Below, in pieces: positions 29,094-37,550 of a DNA stretch of 64,000 bases. The translations under genes were made by a program, and so were the position numbers. The notes beneath the pieces are model-generated. The model saw nothing but the letters and a program-made list of their open reading frames with translations, searched no databases and was not told the origin of the DNA. Source of the stretch: Deltaproteobacteria bacterium (GTDB taxonomy: Bacteria; Myxococcota_A; UBA796; UBA2385); assembly GCA_018401435.1 (NCBI GenBank), contig JAGYJW010000002.1:186001-250000 (forward strand), read 5' to 3'. Position 1 is the stretch's first letter. Each line of letters opens with the position of its first letter.

Positions 29094-29302
29094 TCAGCGA
29101 ACCGACGCGTTGTTGCCGCTGCGGTTGGTGGGAACGGTCGCGGCGATGGCCCGCGCGGCGAGGCGCTTCAGCAGCCCGCCTTCGATGTCTTTGGGCGAAG
29201 GGCCCCCCGGCGCAGCCCCCACCCGCAGCCGGCGCAGCGGGCGGCGCAGGCGGCTGCGGGGCGGCTCGGGGCGGCTCGGCAGGGGCGGCGTCGGGCGGCA
29301 TG
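29094..29302 (-). CDS. Possible small Pro/Ala-rich protein, frameshifted
   Basis: The 370-bp gap between the kinase and the next rightward gene has no intact gene. On the minus strand, an ATG at 29302 opens a Pro/Ala-rich stretch (MPPDAAPAEPPRAAPQPP). In the next frame a natural-looking tail reads PSPKDIEGGLLKRLAARAIA and ends TVPTNRSGNNASVR before a stop at 29094. One indel would join them into a protein of about 69 residues lying 75 bp upstream of the kinase. This is weak evidence and may be chance. Confidence 0.25.
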
Positions 29303-29388
29303 GAGGCTCCAGGTCCCCTCCCTGCCCAGCGGCGGCGCCGCGGTGCTACCCTGCCGGCGTCACCGTTTCGGTCCACCTGGAGTCGACC

Positions 29389-29511
29389 ATGCCCGAAGAG
29401 CCCGAGAGCAGCGCGGCCAGCAAGCTCCCCCGTTGGGTGATCTGGGTGGCGGTGCTGGTGGGGGTCAACGTCGCAAGCTGGTATTTCGACCTGGGCTTCA
29501 CGCTCTGGTAG
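29389..29511 (+). CDS. 40-residue single-helix membrane protein
   Basis: An ATG preceded by CTGGAG gives a 40-residue peptide: an acidic start MPEEPESSAASKLPR, then one membrane helix, WVIWVAVLVGVNVASWYF, and a short tail ending FTLW. It lies 14 bp before the methyltransferase-like membrane gene and must be co-transcribed with it, so a small partner subunit is plausible. No family was recognised. Confidence 0.55.
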   Translation: MPEEPESSAASKLPRWVIWVAVLVGVNVASWYFDLGFTLW

Positions 29512-29525
29512 GGCCGCCTCCGGCT

Positions 29526-30101
29526 GTGGATCGCCTGCTGGGCCTCTCGGCCCTGTGCTGGGCCATCGGGGGCCTGGTGCTGCCCGGCATCGACCGGCCG
29601 CTGCCGGTTCAAGCGGTGATCAGCGGGCTCAACGGCCTCGTGGGGCTGCTCTTTCTGATGCGGCCCCCGGCCCGCCAGGATGGAGACGCCCGGTCGCTGG
29701 GGGCGGCGCTGCCCGCCCTGCTGCTGGGCGGCTTCGCGGTGAAGCTCGCGGGCGCCACCTGGCCGGCGGGCGCCCAGCTGCTCTTCTGCCTGGGCGGCCT
29801 GGGCGCCTTGCTGGGCCTCGCCGCGCTGGGCCGCAGCTTCGCCCTGCTGCCGGCCCGCCGGGCCCTGGTGCAGGTGGGGCCCTATGGGGCGGTGCGCCAC
29901 CCCGCCTACCTGGGCGAGCTGCTGATGGTCTGGGGGGCGGCCTGGGCGGTGGGCGGCGGCGCCGGGCTGGGCCTGGGGCTGCTGGCCCTCCCGCTGATCG
30001 CGCTGCGCATCGCGGCCGAGGAGCGCCTGCTGGCCGCCGACCCCTGCTGGGCGGCCTACCGGGGGCGGGTGCGCTTTCGGCTGCTGCCCGGCCTCTGGTA
30101 G
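29526..30101 (+). CDS. Isoprenylcysteine/phospholipid methyltransferase-like membrane protein
   Basis: A 191-residue membrane protein with five or so helices and the ICMT/PEMT C-terminal signature: QVGPYGAVRHPAYLGELLM, then a long helix, then AAEERLLAADPCWAAYRGRV and FRLLPGLW. In this family the R-H-P and the E-x2-L-x6-Y-x2-Y residues bind SAM and methylate a carboxyl group, an amine or a lipid at the membrane face. The substrate is unknown. The GTG at 29526 follows the 40-residue protein by 14 bp. The gene is the last clear backbone gene before the accessory island. Confidence 0.7.
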   Translation: MDRLLGLSALCWAIGGLVLPGIDRPLPVQAVISGLNGLVGLLFLMRPPARQDGDARSLGAALPALLLGGFAVKLAGATWPAGAQLLFCLGGLGALLGLAALGRSFALLPARRALVQVGPYGAVRHPAYLGELLMVWGAAWAVGGGAGLGLGLLALPLIALRIAAEERLLAADPCWAAYRGRVRFRLLPGLW

Positions 30102-30114
30102 GACCGGGGGATCC

Positions 30115-30350
30115 AGGGCGCTGACGAGGTCTGCCCGAGCGGGCGGGACGATCGCCTCGGTGACGGAGACGAAGTGGACGCCCGCCCGGCGGAAGTCATC
30201 GAGGGCAGCGAAGAGCGCCTGGAAGAGGACGAGGCCGGCGCAGGGCGTCATCGGGCTCTCGGCTTCGAACTGGAGATTCGGGATCTTCCTGAACTTCCGG
30301 CGGGCGTGTGCTTTGCCGGGCTTCACTTGGAGTGACCTTCGATCTGGACG
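30115..30350 (-). mobile_element. Transposase/recombinase remnant
   Basis: One minus-strand frame reads KFRKIPNLQFEAESPMTP and AGLVLFQALFAALDD, like the N terminus of DDE transposases, and runs on without a break into FRRAGVHFVSVTEAI, a phrase typical of serine resolvases. No complete enzyme is present. The rest of this 498-bp gap (30102-30599) holds nothing else recognisable except the upstream region of the cyclase gene. Confidence 0.4.
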
Positions 30351-30599
30351 CGGGTGGGTGTAACAATCACCAACTCTCCAGTGCTGATGCGGGTCTCCAG
30401 GTCTTTCACCCCCCTCAACACCGCCTCCGACGGGGTACCCTCTCGGGGAGGGGTTCATGCAGGCTCGGCCTGGGGGCGGAGGCTCCTTGTCGTGGGACGG
30501 GTCTCCAGCCCCCCTCGGTGGCGGTCGCCGCGCAGATGGCGTGGTAGGCCCGTCCTTTGCGCCACATCTGGTAGGCTGGGCTCTCCCTCGGGAGTGCCA

Positions 30600-32408
30600 A
30601 TGTGCCGACTGCTGATGGCATGGGTAGTCTTCCTGTTCTGGTCCAATGCAAGGGCCACAGCTCCCGACTACGAACTGGTCGAAGTGGCCGGCCTGGAGCA
30701 GGTCGTGGGCTCGGCGCCCGCAGAGTCGGTGTGGGATGCCCCGGGCACTCCGGTCAGCCTGCCCCTGGAGGGTGGGCTCCAACCAGGGCAGGCAATGTGG
30801 CTCCGCGCGCGCCTTGCGGTGCCCGTGCACGAAACGGTCGGACTCGCTTTCGAAGCGCCCGGCGACGCCGTAGTGGTCCGCGTCGACGGGGAGGAGATCC
30901 TCCGGCGCGGCGACCCCTCGAAGGGCGTGGCCGGAGGCCGTGGGCCGCTCTTCGTGGAGCTGCCCTGGGAGACGCTCGGCGACGGCGAGGTCGATCTGGT
31001 CGTGGAGGTCTGGGGAGGCCACGAGGGGGCGCCCCTTGGACCCGTCCGGGTGGGCCTGGCGCAGACCACCGAGCGAGCCACGGAGGCGTGGATCCACCAG
31101 CGCTGGCGCTCCCCGGAAGGCGCGCCCACCTTGCTCGCCGGGGCCTTTCTGGTCGGGACCGCCCTGGCGATGCTCGGAGCGTTGGCCCGGCGGCGGGAAG
31201 AGGTGGTGGCCCTGTTCTCCACGGGTCCACTGCTCCTCGGCGGGCGACTCGCCTGGGGAGCCCTTGTCTTCATGGGACTCGCGGCGCCAGGAGCAGCCTT
31301 CGTGCACACCCGCTGGCCGATGATCGGGCTCGCACTCCTCGGGATGGGACTCGGGATGGCGCGGCTCGCTGGCTGGGGCTCGTCCCGGGGGAACCAATTG
31401 CGGATGACCCACGTGATGGTCGGTCTCGGCCTCGGCTTGCTGGTCGGGGTCCCCCGAGTGGGTACCTTCGACGGGGCGCTCGCTGGGGCCCTGACCGGAG
31501 CGGCCCTGGTCACCGTGGGACTGGCCGAGCGCTTCACCCACAAGATCAGGGTCCTCGACCGGACCCTGGACGCCTCCACCCGCTTCGTGCCCGAGGCCCT
31601 GCTCGGTCTCCTCGGTCGGACCCGGATCACCGAGGTGGAGCGCGGCGACAGCACGCAGCTCGAGATGGTCGTGCTGTTCTGCGACATCCGCGGGTTCACC
31701 ACGCTGTCCGAGGGGAGGACCCCGGCGGAGAACTTCCGCTTCATCAATGCCTTCCTCGCGGTGATGGAGCCCTGTGTCCGGGCCTACGGCGGCTTCCTCG
31801 CGACCAATCTCGGAGACGGCTTCATGGCCCTGTTTCCCATCGGCAGGTCCGACGCAGTCGGCGCGGCGGTGGCCATGCAGCGGGCACTCGTGGGCTTCAA
31901 CGCCGACCAGGAGGCACTGGGCCAGGCCGCCGTCGGGATGGGGATCGGGCTGCACGCCGGCCCCGTGATGCTCGGGACCCTCGGTGGAGCCGAGCGCCTG
32001 GACACGGGCGTGGTCTCCGCCGCGGCAGACCTGGCCTCGCAGGTGGAGAGCCTGTCGAAGACCTACGGGGCACCCCTGCTGGTCTCAGGTGCGGTCGTCG
32101 CCATCTCCCCCGGGGTCGAGACCCTGGAGGTGGATCGGATCGACGGGCCGGAGGGCCTGGTCTCCCTCTTCGAGGTGCTGGATGGCGAGACGGACACGGT
32201 CCTCCGCGAGCGGAAGCAGGCGACGGCCGCTGCCTTCGATGTGGCACTGAAGGCCTGGCGGTCGGGAGAGCTCCAGCTCGCGCGGGAGCGCTTCGTCGAC
32301 CTGGAGCCGCTGACACGAGCCAAGCTGTTCGTGGAGCGCTGCGACTGGCTGCTCGCGAACGGGCTCCCCGACCCGTGGAACGGCGTGATGCGTGTGGGGG
32401 TCCGATGA
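30600..32408 (+). CDS. Membrane class III cyclase homologue, metal-binding half
   Basis: A 602-residue protein. A signal peptide (to about residue 20) is followed by a beta-rich periplasmic domain, then five or six membrane helices (about 170-320), a coupling segment FVPEALLGLLGRTRITEVER, and a class III nucleotidyl cyclase domain (about 350-510) with a helical tail. Both metal-binding Asp residues are present: D362 in VVLFCDIRGFTTL and D406 in NLGDGFMALFP, 44 residues apart as in mammalian C1 domains. The transition-state Asn and Arg are missing: the matching stretch VVSAAADLASQV has D477 and Q481. Alone it should be inactive; with the next protein it completes one active site. Start ATG after GGGAG; ATGA overlap with the next gene. 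Confidence 0.85.
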   Translation: MCRLLMAWVVFLFWSNARATAPDYELVEVAGLEQVVGSAPAESVWDAPGTPVSLPLEGGLQPGQAMWLRARLAVPVHETVGLAFEAPGDAVVVRVDGEEILRRGDPSKGVAGGRGPLFVELPWETLGDGEVDLVVEVWGGHEGAPLGPVRVGLAQTTERATEAWIHQRWRSPEGAPTLLAGAFLVGTALAMLGALARRREEVVALFSTGPLLLGGRLAWGALVFMGLAAPGAAFVHTRWPMIGLALLGMGLGMARLAGWGSSRGNQLRMTHVMVGLGLGLLVGVPRVGTFDGALAGALTGAALVTVGLAERFTHKIRVLDRTLDASTRFVPEALLGLLGRTRITEVERGDSTQLEMVVLFCDIRGFTTLSEGRTPAENFRFINAFLAVMEPCVRAYGGFLATNLGDGFMALFPIGRSDAVGAAVAMQRALVGFNADQEALGQAAVGMGIGLHAGPVMLGTLGGAERLDTGVVSAAADLASQVESLSKTYGAPLLVSGAVVAISPGVETLEVDRIDGPEGLVSLFEVLDGETDTVLRERKQATAAAFDVALKAWRSGELQLARERFVDLEPLTRAKLFVERCDWLLANGLPDPWNGVMRVGVR

Positions 32409-34444
32409 CCGGGCGCCTGCTGTGGTCGCTACTCTGGGCCTGGCTGATCTGCGGCGCCGCCCTCGCATCGGAGAAGAACCTCAAGAGCCACCTGGTCAAG
32501 GTCGAGGATCCCGGACGGTTTCACCCGGGTGACGACCCCAGGTGGGCAGCTCCGGACCTGGACGACAGCGACTGGGCAGCAGCGCAGTTGAACGTCTCCT
32601 GGCCGAAGCAGGAAGGGTACGAGGGCTGGACCCGTGGCTGGTACCGGGTGCACGTTCCGGTCGAGCCGGGAGTGCCGGTCGCCCTCTACATCTTCCAGAT
32701 TCGCGACGCGTCGGAGCTGTTCGTCGACGGCCGGCTTCTCGCGGTGAACGGCGACGTGGATCGGGGAAGAGGCGGCGTGAACATGCCCATGGCCGTCACG
32801 GTGCCCCTGGAGCTCACCGAAGACGGCGAGCTGGTCGTGGCCGCTCGGGTCTGGGGAGGCAGCTGGTGGGCTCAGAGCGGCGCGTGGAGCGGGGTGTGGA
32901 CCAGCCCGCCGGGGGCGGCCCACGTGACGGTTGCGCGATACTACCGCTACAAAGCCAAGAATCCCAGCGGATACCCGACCGTTGCCTTCGGGATCCTGAT
33001 GATCCTCCTGGGGCTATTCCACGTGGTGCTCTGGCTCCGGATGAGGGAGGCGGAGCAGGGCCTCTTCGGGGTGGCGGTGCTCCTTGTGGCCGGCGTGATG
33101 GTCTGGACCGCCCTGCTCGAGATGGGCGAAGTTCCGGCCATGGCCCTCTACTACACCACGCTGCGCTTCGTGCGGCACATCGGGCTGATCTTCCTCGTCG
33201 CCTTCCTCGTGCGCGCCCTGGAACACCCGGGCCGCGTGCTGTCGCGGCTGACCATCGCAGTGCTGCTGATCACCGGGGTCTGGTCGCTATTCGGGCCCCG
33301 TCTTCCCTGGCACTACATGCTCTTCGTCGGGTACCCGCTGTTCGCGCTGTCGATGCTCTCGGTGGTGGGCAGGGCGGTGTACCGGCGCCAGCCGGGTGGG
33401 GTTCTGATGCTGCTGGGGGCGAGTCCTGGGGCCTTCCTCGCCCTCACCGAGACGGCCCACGCCTTCGGCTACCTGGGAGCGACCTACCGAGCGGAGGCCC
33501 AGGGCTGGATCCACCTGCTGGCCATGGGGGCGATGATCGGCTCCATGTCCGCCCTGGTGAGCCTCCGCTTCGCCAGGGCCATCGAGGATGTGGAGCGCAC
33601 CTGGCAGGCGGCTTCGCGCTTCGTCCCCGACGCCTTCCTGCGCCTGCTCGGCCGGAACAACATCACCGAGGTGGAGCGCGGCGACAGCACCTCCGAGGAG
33701 ATGACCGTGATGTTCTGCGCGATTCCGCGAATCCCGGAGCTCGCAGGGAACTGGACCGCGGACCGCTCCTTCGCCCTGTTGAACGACCTGCTCGCGGAGC
33801 TCGAGCCCCTGGTTCACGAGCACGGGGGGATCATCGCGCAGTACCTCGGCGATGGCGTCCTCGCGCTCTTTCCGAGCGGCAGCACCCCGGTCCGGGCGGC
33901 GGTGGCGATGCAGGCGGCCATCCAGGCGCGGGAGCCGGTCGAGGGACAGCGGCTGCGACTGGTGGCCGGGATGCACACCGGGCCAGTGATGCTGGGCGTG
34001 GTGGGCAGCGAGGGACGGCTCACCAACGCCCAGGTCTCGGACGTGGTGAACACCTCGGCCCGCATCAAGGGGCTGTCGACGCACTACGGAGCGCCGATCG
34101 TGCTCTCGGAGTCCACCCGCGCCCTCGCCGAGGCCGAGGGCCTGATCCTGCAGGAGCTGGACGCGGTGGTGATGAAGGGGAAGAAGGTCCCGATGCGGGC
34201 CTACGAGGTGCTGGGTGGAGAGCCCGACCTGGAGCTTCGTCGGTTCAAGGAGGCGGAGGCCGGGACGTATCGGGACGCCTTGGAGGCCTTCCGCGCTGGT
34301 CGGCTGGTCGAGGCCCGGGAGAACTTCGGGCGACTCGCCGAGCGGTGGGTGGCTGCGAAGCTCTTCGTCGAGCGCTGCGACTGGTTCCTCACCCACGGCC
34401 TGCCCCACGACTGGGACGGGGTGGTCCGGATGACCGTGAAGTAG
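32405..34444 (+). CDS. Membrane class III cyclase homologue, Asn/Arg-donating half
   Basis: A 679-residue paralogue of the gene before it. After a signal peptide, a jelly-roll-like periplasmic sensor (WTRGWYRVHVPVEPGVP, ELFVDGRLLAVNGD) resembles the DISM/galactose-binding domains of bacterial receptors. Six or seven membrane helices, FVPDAFLRLLGRNNITEVER, the cyclase domain and the same helical tail follow. The first metal Asp is replaced: VMFCAIPRIPEL has A439 where D is required, while D483 remains. The transition-state pair is intact in SDVVNTSARIKGL (N549, R553). This is the exact complement of the partner, as between mammalian C1 and C2. Whether the product is cAMP or cGMP is not decided, because the usual base-selecting Lys is Gln here. 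Confidence 0.85.
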   Translation: MTGRLLWSLLWAWLICGAALASEKNLKSHLVKVEDPGRFHPGDDPRWAAPDLDDSDWAAAQLNVSWPKQEGYEGWTRGWYRVHVPVEPGVPVALYIFQIRDASELFVDGRLLAVNGDVDRGRGGVNMPMAVTVPLELTEDGELVVAARVWGGSWWAQSGAWSGVWTSPPGAAHVTVARYYRYKAKNPSGYPTVAFGILMILLGLFHVVLWLRMREAEQGLFGVAVLLVAGVMVWTALLEMGEVPAMALYYTTLRFVRHIGLIFLVAFLVRALEHPGRVLSRLTIAVLLITGVWSLFGPRLPWHYMLFVGYPLFALSMLSVVGRAVYRRQPGGVLMLLGASPGAFLALTETAHAFGYLGATYRAEAQGWIHLLAMGAMIGSMSALVSLRFARAIEDVERTWQAASRFVPDAFLRLLGRNNITEVERGDSTSEEMTVMFCAIPRIPELAGNWTADRSFALLNDLLAELEPLVHEHGGIIAQYLGDGVLALFPSGSTPVRAAVAMQAAIQAREPVEGQRLRLVAGMHTGPVMLGVVGSEGRLTNAQVSDVVNTSARIKGLSTHYGAPIVLSESTRALAEAEGLILQELDAVVMKGKKVPMRAYEVLGGEPDLELRRFKEAEAGTYRDALEAFRAGRLVEARENFGRLAERWVAAKLFVERCDWFLTHGLPHDWDGVVRMTVK

Positions 34445-34464
34445 GGCGGGCGACGTCACGACAG

Positions 34465-34484
34465 ACCCGCCCGACCGGGCGGGT
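34465..34484 (+). terminator. GC-rich hairpin after the cyclase pair
   Basis: ACCCGCCC and GGGCGGGT form a perfect 8-bp stem with a GACC loop, 20 bp after the second cyclase stop. There is no U tract, so intrinsic termination is uncertain; attenuation or transcript protection is also possible. It separates the cyclase pair from the cyclic-nucleotide-binding gene. Confidence 0.4.
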
Positions 34485-34631
34485 GGCGGGCTCGGCCCCC
34501 GGGTCTACCCCGCGGCCACCCTGCGGCGTCATCCTGCCGGCCAGTCCGACGTCCGAGGGGCGTCACCGGGCAGCAACCAGGGGCCGGAGGTCCGGGGTGC
34601 GCCACTCGGGGCAAGAGAAGGCCTCGGGAGG

Positions 34632-35438
34632 TTGGATCTGGACCTGGTCCCGGGCCTCATCGCGATGGCCGCGGCCTTGCGGGTCGGGGAGGAGACGGTA
34701 TGGGATCCCGAGCTGATGGCTTGGTCCTTCTTCCCCCGCGGAGCCTTCATTCCGATGAGCGATGCCACGCCTCCCGTAGCGGTCCCACACACCCTCGGCG
34801 ACACCCTATGGCGCATGCTCCAGGGCCGCAGGCTCAAGGAGGCAGAGCGCACGGTGATGATTCGCACGCTCAAGGCCCTGAATGGCCGGGCCGGCCTGGA
34901 GGCGATCGCCGCCCAAAGCACCCGCGAAGCCGTCCTGCCGGGGGAGGCGATTGTGCGCGCTGGGGAGGTCGGCAACGACCTGTTCCTCCTGCTCGACGGC
35001 CATGTGAGTGTGATCCGCGAGGGCGTCGTCGTCGAGAACTTCGGCCACGGACAGATCTTCGGCGAGATCGGTATGCTCGATGGGTCGCCGCGCTCGGCCA
35101 GCGTGGTGGCGGTGGACCGAGCGGTGGTGCTGCGCATCCCGCGTGAAGCTGTCGATGCGGCGATGCAGCAGCGGCTGTGGGAGAACGCGGCCGAGCATCG
35201 CTTCGCAAACCTCCCCTTCGTGCCGGTAGCGAAGGGCCGCCAACGTGCGATCTGGTACGAAAGCGGTCGCCACACTTCCCTTGATGCAGGGGAATACGTC
35301 GTCGATGCGCCCTGGCTCTTCCTCTACTACGGAGAGTTCGAGATCGACGGGAGCACTGCGGTCGCGCCCTGCTTGGTGCGCGGGGGCACGATCCAGTGCG
35401 CGCATCCGGTGCGGTTGGCCTTGCTGCAGGAGCCGTGA
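34632..35438 (+). CDS. Cyclic-nucleotide-binding domain protein
   Basis: A 268-residue protein with a cNMP-binding beta barrel at about residues 100-180: AVLPGEAIVRAGEVGNDLFL, LLDGHVSVIREG and the phosphate-binding cassette IFGEIGMLDGSPRSASV. The cassette keeps the Glu and Arg that hold the ribose and cyclic phosphate. There is no HTH, channel or kinase domain; the N-terminal 95 and C-terminal 85 residues are unfamiliar, so the output is unknown. The likely TTG start sits very close to GGGAGG; the ATG at 34665 is an alternative. Lying 187 bp after the cyclase pair on the same strand, it is the natural effector of the nucleotide that pair would make. Confidence 0.75.
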   Translation: MDLDLVPGLIAMAAALRVGEETVWDPELMAWSFFPRGAFIPMSDATPPVAVPHTLGDTLWRMLQGRRLKEAERTVMIRTLKALNGRAGLEAIAAQSTREAVLPGEAIVRAGEVGNDLFLLLDGHVSVIREGVVVENFGHGQIFGEIGMLDGSPRSASVVAVDRAVVLRIPREAVDAAMQQRLWENAAEHRFANLPFVPVAKGRQRAIWYESGRHTSLDAGEYVVDAPWLFLYYGEFEIDGSTAVAPCLVRGGTIQCAHPVRLALLQEP

Positions 35439-35985
35439 ACCGGGGCAGGTGTCCCGGACCCTCGATGAGGTCGCCGGGACGGACGCCGCGGTCACGGCCG
35501 GGTGGGCTGCCGCAGTCCTGCTTCCGGCGGCCACGATGCCTGTTCCGTTGTCCGAAGACCTGCGATAGCGAGCCGGTCGACTCTTCGTGCACAAGCCGGG
35601 GCACCATCTACGCGGGCAGTACGCGTGCTCCCGCGAGGCCACCCAACTGCGGCGATCGGGAGCGGGGCAGTCGAGGTGGTTCCCCTGATGCTCCAGACCG
35701 GGGCGCGCTCCTGCATCGTGTCTTCGCCGTCGATCGGAGGACCGCCTCGGCGCTCTGCCCGCCACGGGACTCAGCAAGCTCTGGTCGGCGGGCAGCACTG
35801 TGCTCGGGCAGCGAAGATCTGGGTAGAAAGCTGGCGTTCGGCGGCGGCCGCTTGGGCTCAACCCGAAAACCCGACCCCGAGACCCACGGTTGATCCCCGA
35901 CTCGGCGGCTGCATCTGCCGCCGGGTGAGCGCCCATCTTGCCCATCCCCGATCTCGGCCGCCGTGGGCCGTGATAATCTCGCGCA
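35439..35985. other. Gene-poor stretch, nothing recognised
   Basis: 547 bp with short overlapping open frames on both strands, none with a credible start, ribosome site or family motif. Composition is less regular than in the flanking genes. It may be decayed coding sequence of the island. Confidence 0.4.
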
Positions 35986-36393
35986 ATGAGCACCAACCAG
36001 AGACAGGTATCGGCCGGAGTCGTGCAGTTGCGCGACGACGGGATCGTGCATTTCGTCTGCGCCGACGGTGCCCAACTCGATGAAACGAATACACGTGAGA
36101 TGTTCACCGTATACCGCGAGCTCGGCGGCGAGGGGCGGCTGCTCGTGCTCAGCGATATTCGCGGTATGCGGTCGTCGACGGCCGGATCCCGCTCCCTCGC
36201 CAGCGGCCCGGAGGCCAACCAGCTGCACGCGGCGGCGGCGGTCATCGTGGGAAACCCGATCACCCGGATGATGGGCAACCTGTTCATCGGGCTGAATCGG
36301 CCTGCCTACCCCACGCGCTTGTTCAGCGATGCCGACTCAGCAGTGGCGTGGCTGCACGCCGCCGCGGAGCTCGGCCGCTCCAAGGCGAGCTGA
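35986..36393 (+). CDS. SpoIIAA/STAS-like single-domain protein
   Basis: A 135-residue soluble protein resembling the SpoIIAA-like/DUF7793 group: an N-terminal strand (VVQLRDDGIVHFVCADGAQL), a helix EMFTVYRELGG, a core strand RLLVLSDIRGMRSSTAG, a helix ANQLHAAAAVIVG, then MGNLFIGLNRPAYPTRLFSD with a final helix VAWLHAAAEL. Such domains work as anti-anti-sigma-like or partner-binding modules. Here it lies 3 bp before a histidine kinase gene and is probably co-expressed with it. Confidence 0.65.
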   Translation: MSTNQRQVSAGVVQLRDDGIVHFVCADGAQLDETNTREMFTVYRELGGEGRLLVLSDIRGMRSSTAGSRSLASGPEANQLHAAAAVIVGNPITRMMGNLFIGLNRPAYPTRLFSDADSAVAWLHAAAELGRSKAS

Positions 36394-36395
36394 GC

Positions 36396-37550
36396 GTGCC
36401 GCCCTCGGAAGAACAGCAGCTGCTCGAGGAGCTCAGGCTCGCGCAGGGCGCCGCTGCCGACCTTGCCGTCTTCGCGCGCCTGTTCGAGGCCCTCGAAGTC
36501 CCCCTCGCGATCTGGAGCCTCAGCCCCGGAGGCGAGACCTTCGACCTCATCGCTTCCAACCAGCCCGCCGCCGCACTCATCGACGAAACGACCGAGGTTG
36601 GATTCGATCCCCCGACCTTCACACAGGTCGGGTTGCACGACCGGCTCCGTGGGCTCCTCAGCAGCCCCGTGGCGATCCCCCTGGGCGAGTTCTGCACGAC
36701 GGACGGTCTGCGTGTCTTCAGCGCGCGGGGGCTGTCTATCGCCGATGGCGTTGTGGGGGTGGGCTTTTTCGAGGTCACCCACCGGCGGATACTGGAGCAG
36801 GAGCGGCTCGAGCTGGTCCAGCGGATGCAACATACGCAGAAGCTGGAGAGCCTCGGGGTGCTGGCGGGCGGTATCGCCCACGACTTCAACAACCTCCTCG
36901 CCGGGATCATGGGCAATACCAGCCTCGCCCTGCTCGAAGTGGCGCCCACGGCGCGCGCGCGACCCCTGTTGGAGCGAATCGAGGCGACCGCCCGGATCGC
37001 CTCCGAGCTCACCCGCCAGATGCTGGCGTACTCGGGCCGAGGGCGCTTCGTGATCGAGCCCATCGACTTGTCGCAGCTGGTGGAGGAGATGGCCCGGTTG
37101 CTGGAGGTGAGCCTGACCAGCCGCGCGGTCGTGCGCTACGAGATGGCGGCCAACCTCCCGATGGTGGACGCCGACGCCTCCCAGGTGCGCCAGGTGGTCA
37201 TGAATCTCGTCACCAACGCTTCCGAAGCCGTGGAGGGAACCAGGAGCGGTTCGAAGCTCGGCCCCTCGGCAACCTCACGCCCCTCCACCGCGGCCGCGTG
37301 GCCGGGCTGCGAACCGCCGGTTGAACAATGCCGCGGGTACCGCCGCCGGCCTATGGGGAAAGCGACGAGCCCCGGGTCGCTGTCAGGGTTGCGGCCGTCA
37401 GTCGTCAGCTCAGGCCAGGAGGCGTCTTGTAAATCGGCTCGGCGTGGTCCATGGGCCACCAGTGAACCCGCCTTGGGGGGTCAGAGGGTTCCTGGCCCGC
37501 GTGTCGTGACCTCACGGGTGTCCAAGGTGGGCTGGACCCGCGGTCTTTGA
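36396..37550 (+). pseudogene. Sensor histidine kinase truncated by an IS91-type element
   Basis: The GTG at 36396 opens a PAS-like sensor segment (about residues 15-140), then a dimerisation/phosphoacceptor helix LAGGIAHDFNNLLAGIMGN with the H box, and the start of the ATPase domain with the N box QVVMNLVTNASEAVEG. Homology stops near 37236. The downstream sequence matches the end of an IS91-type element found again at 39.3 kb, so the frame runs on as unrelated residues to a stop at 37550. The G1, F and G2 ATP-lid motifs are gone, so the kinase cannot phosphorylate. The bases at the junction are GAAC, the tetranucleotide associated with IS91 targets. Confidence 0.8.

Noticed and set aside
29346..31955. 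869-codon minus-strand frame opposite the methyltransferase and first cyclase gene
   Set aside because: Most of it is the antisense of recognisable plus-strand genes. Only the short 30115-30350 part has independent mobile-element resemblance.
30602..32404. Plus-strand frame joined in phase to the second cyclase gene and covering the first
   Set aside because: It is the +2 shadow of the first cyclase gene. The real second gene starts at the ATG at 32405 with a signal peptide.
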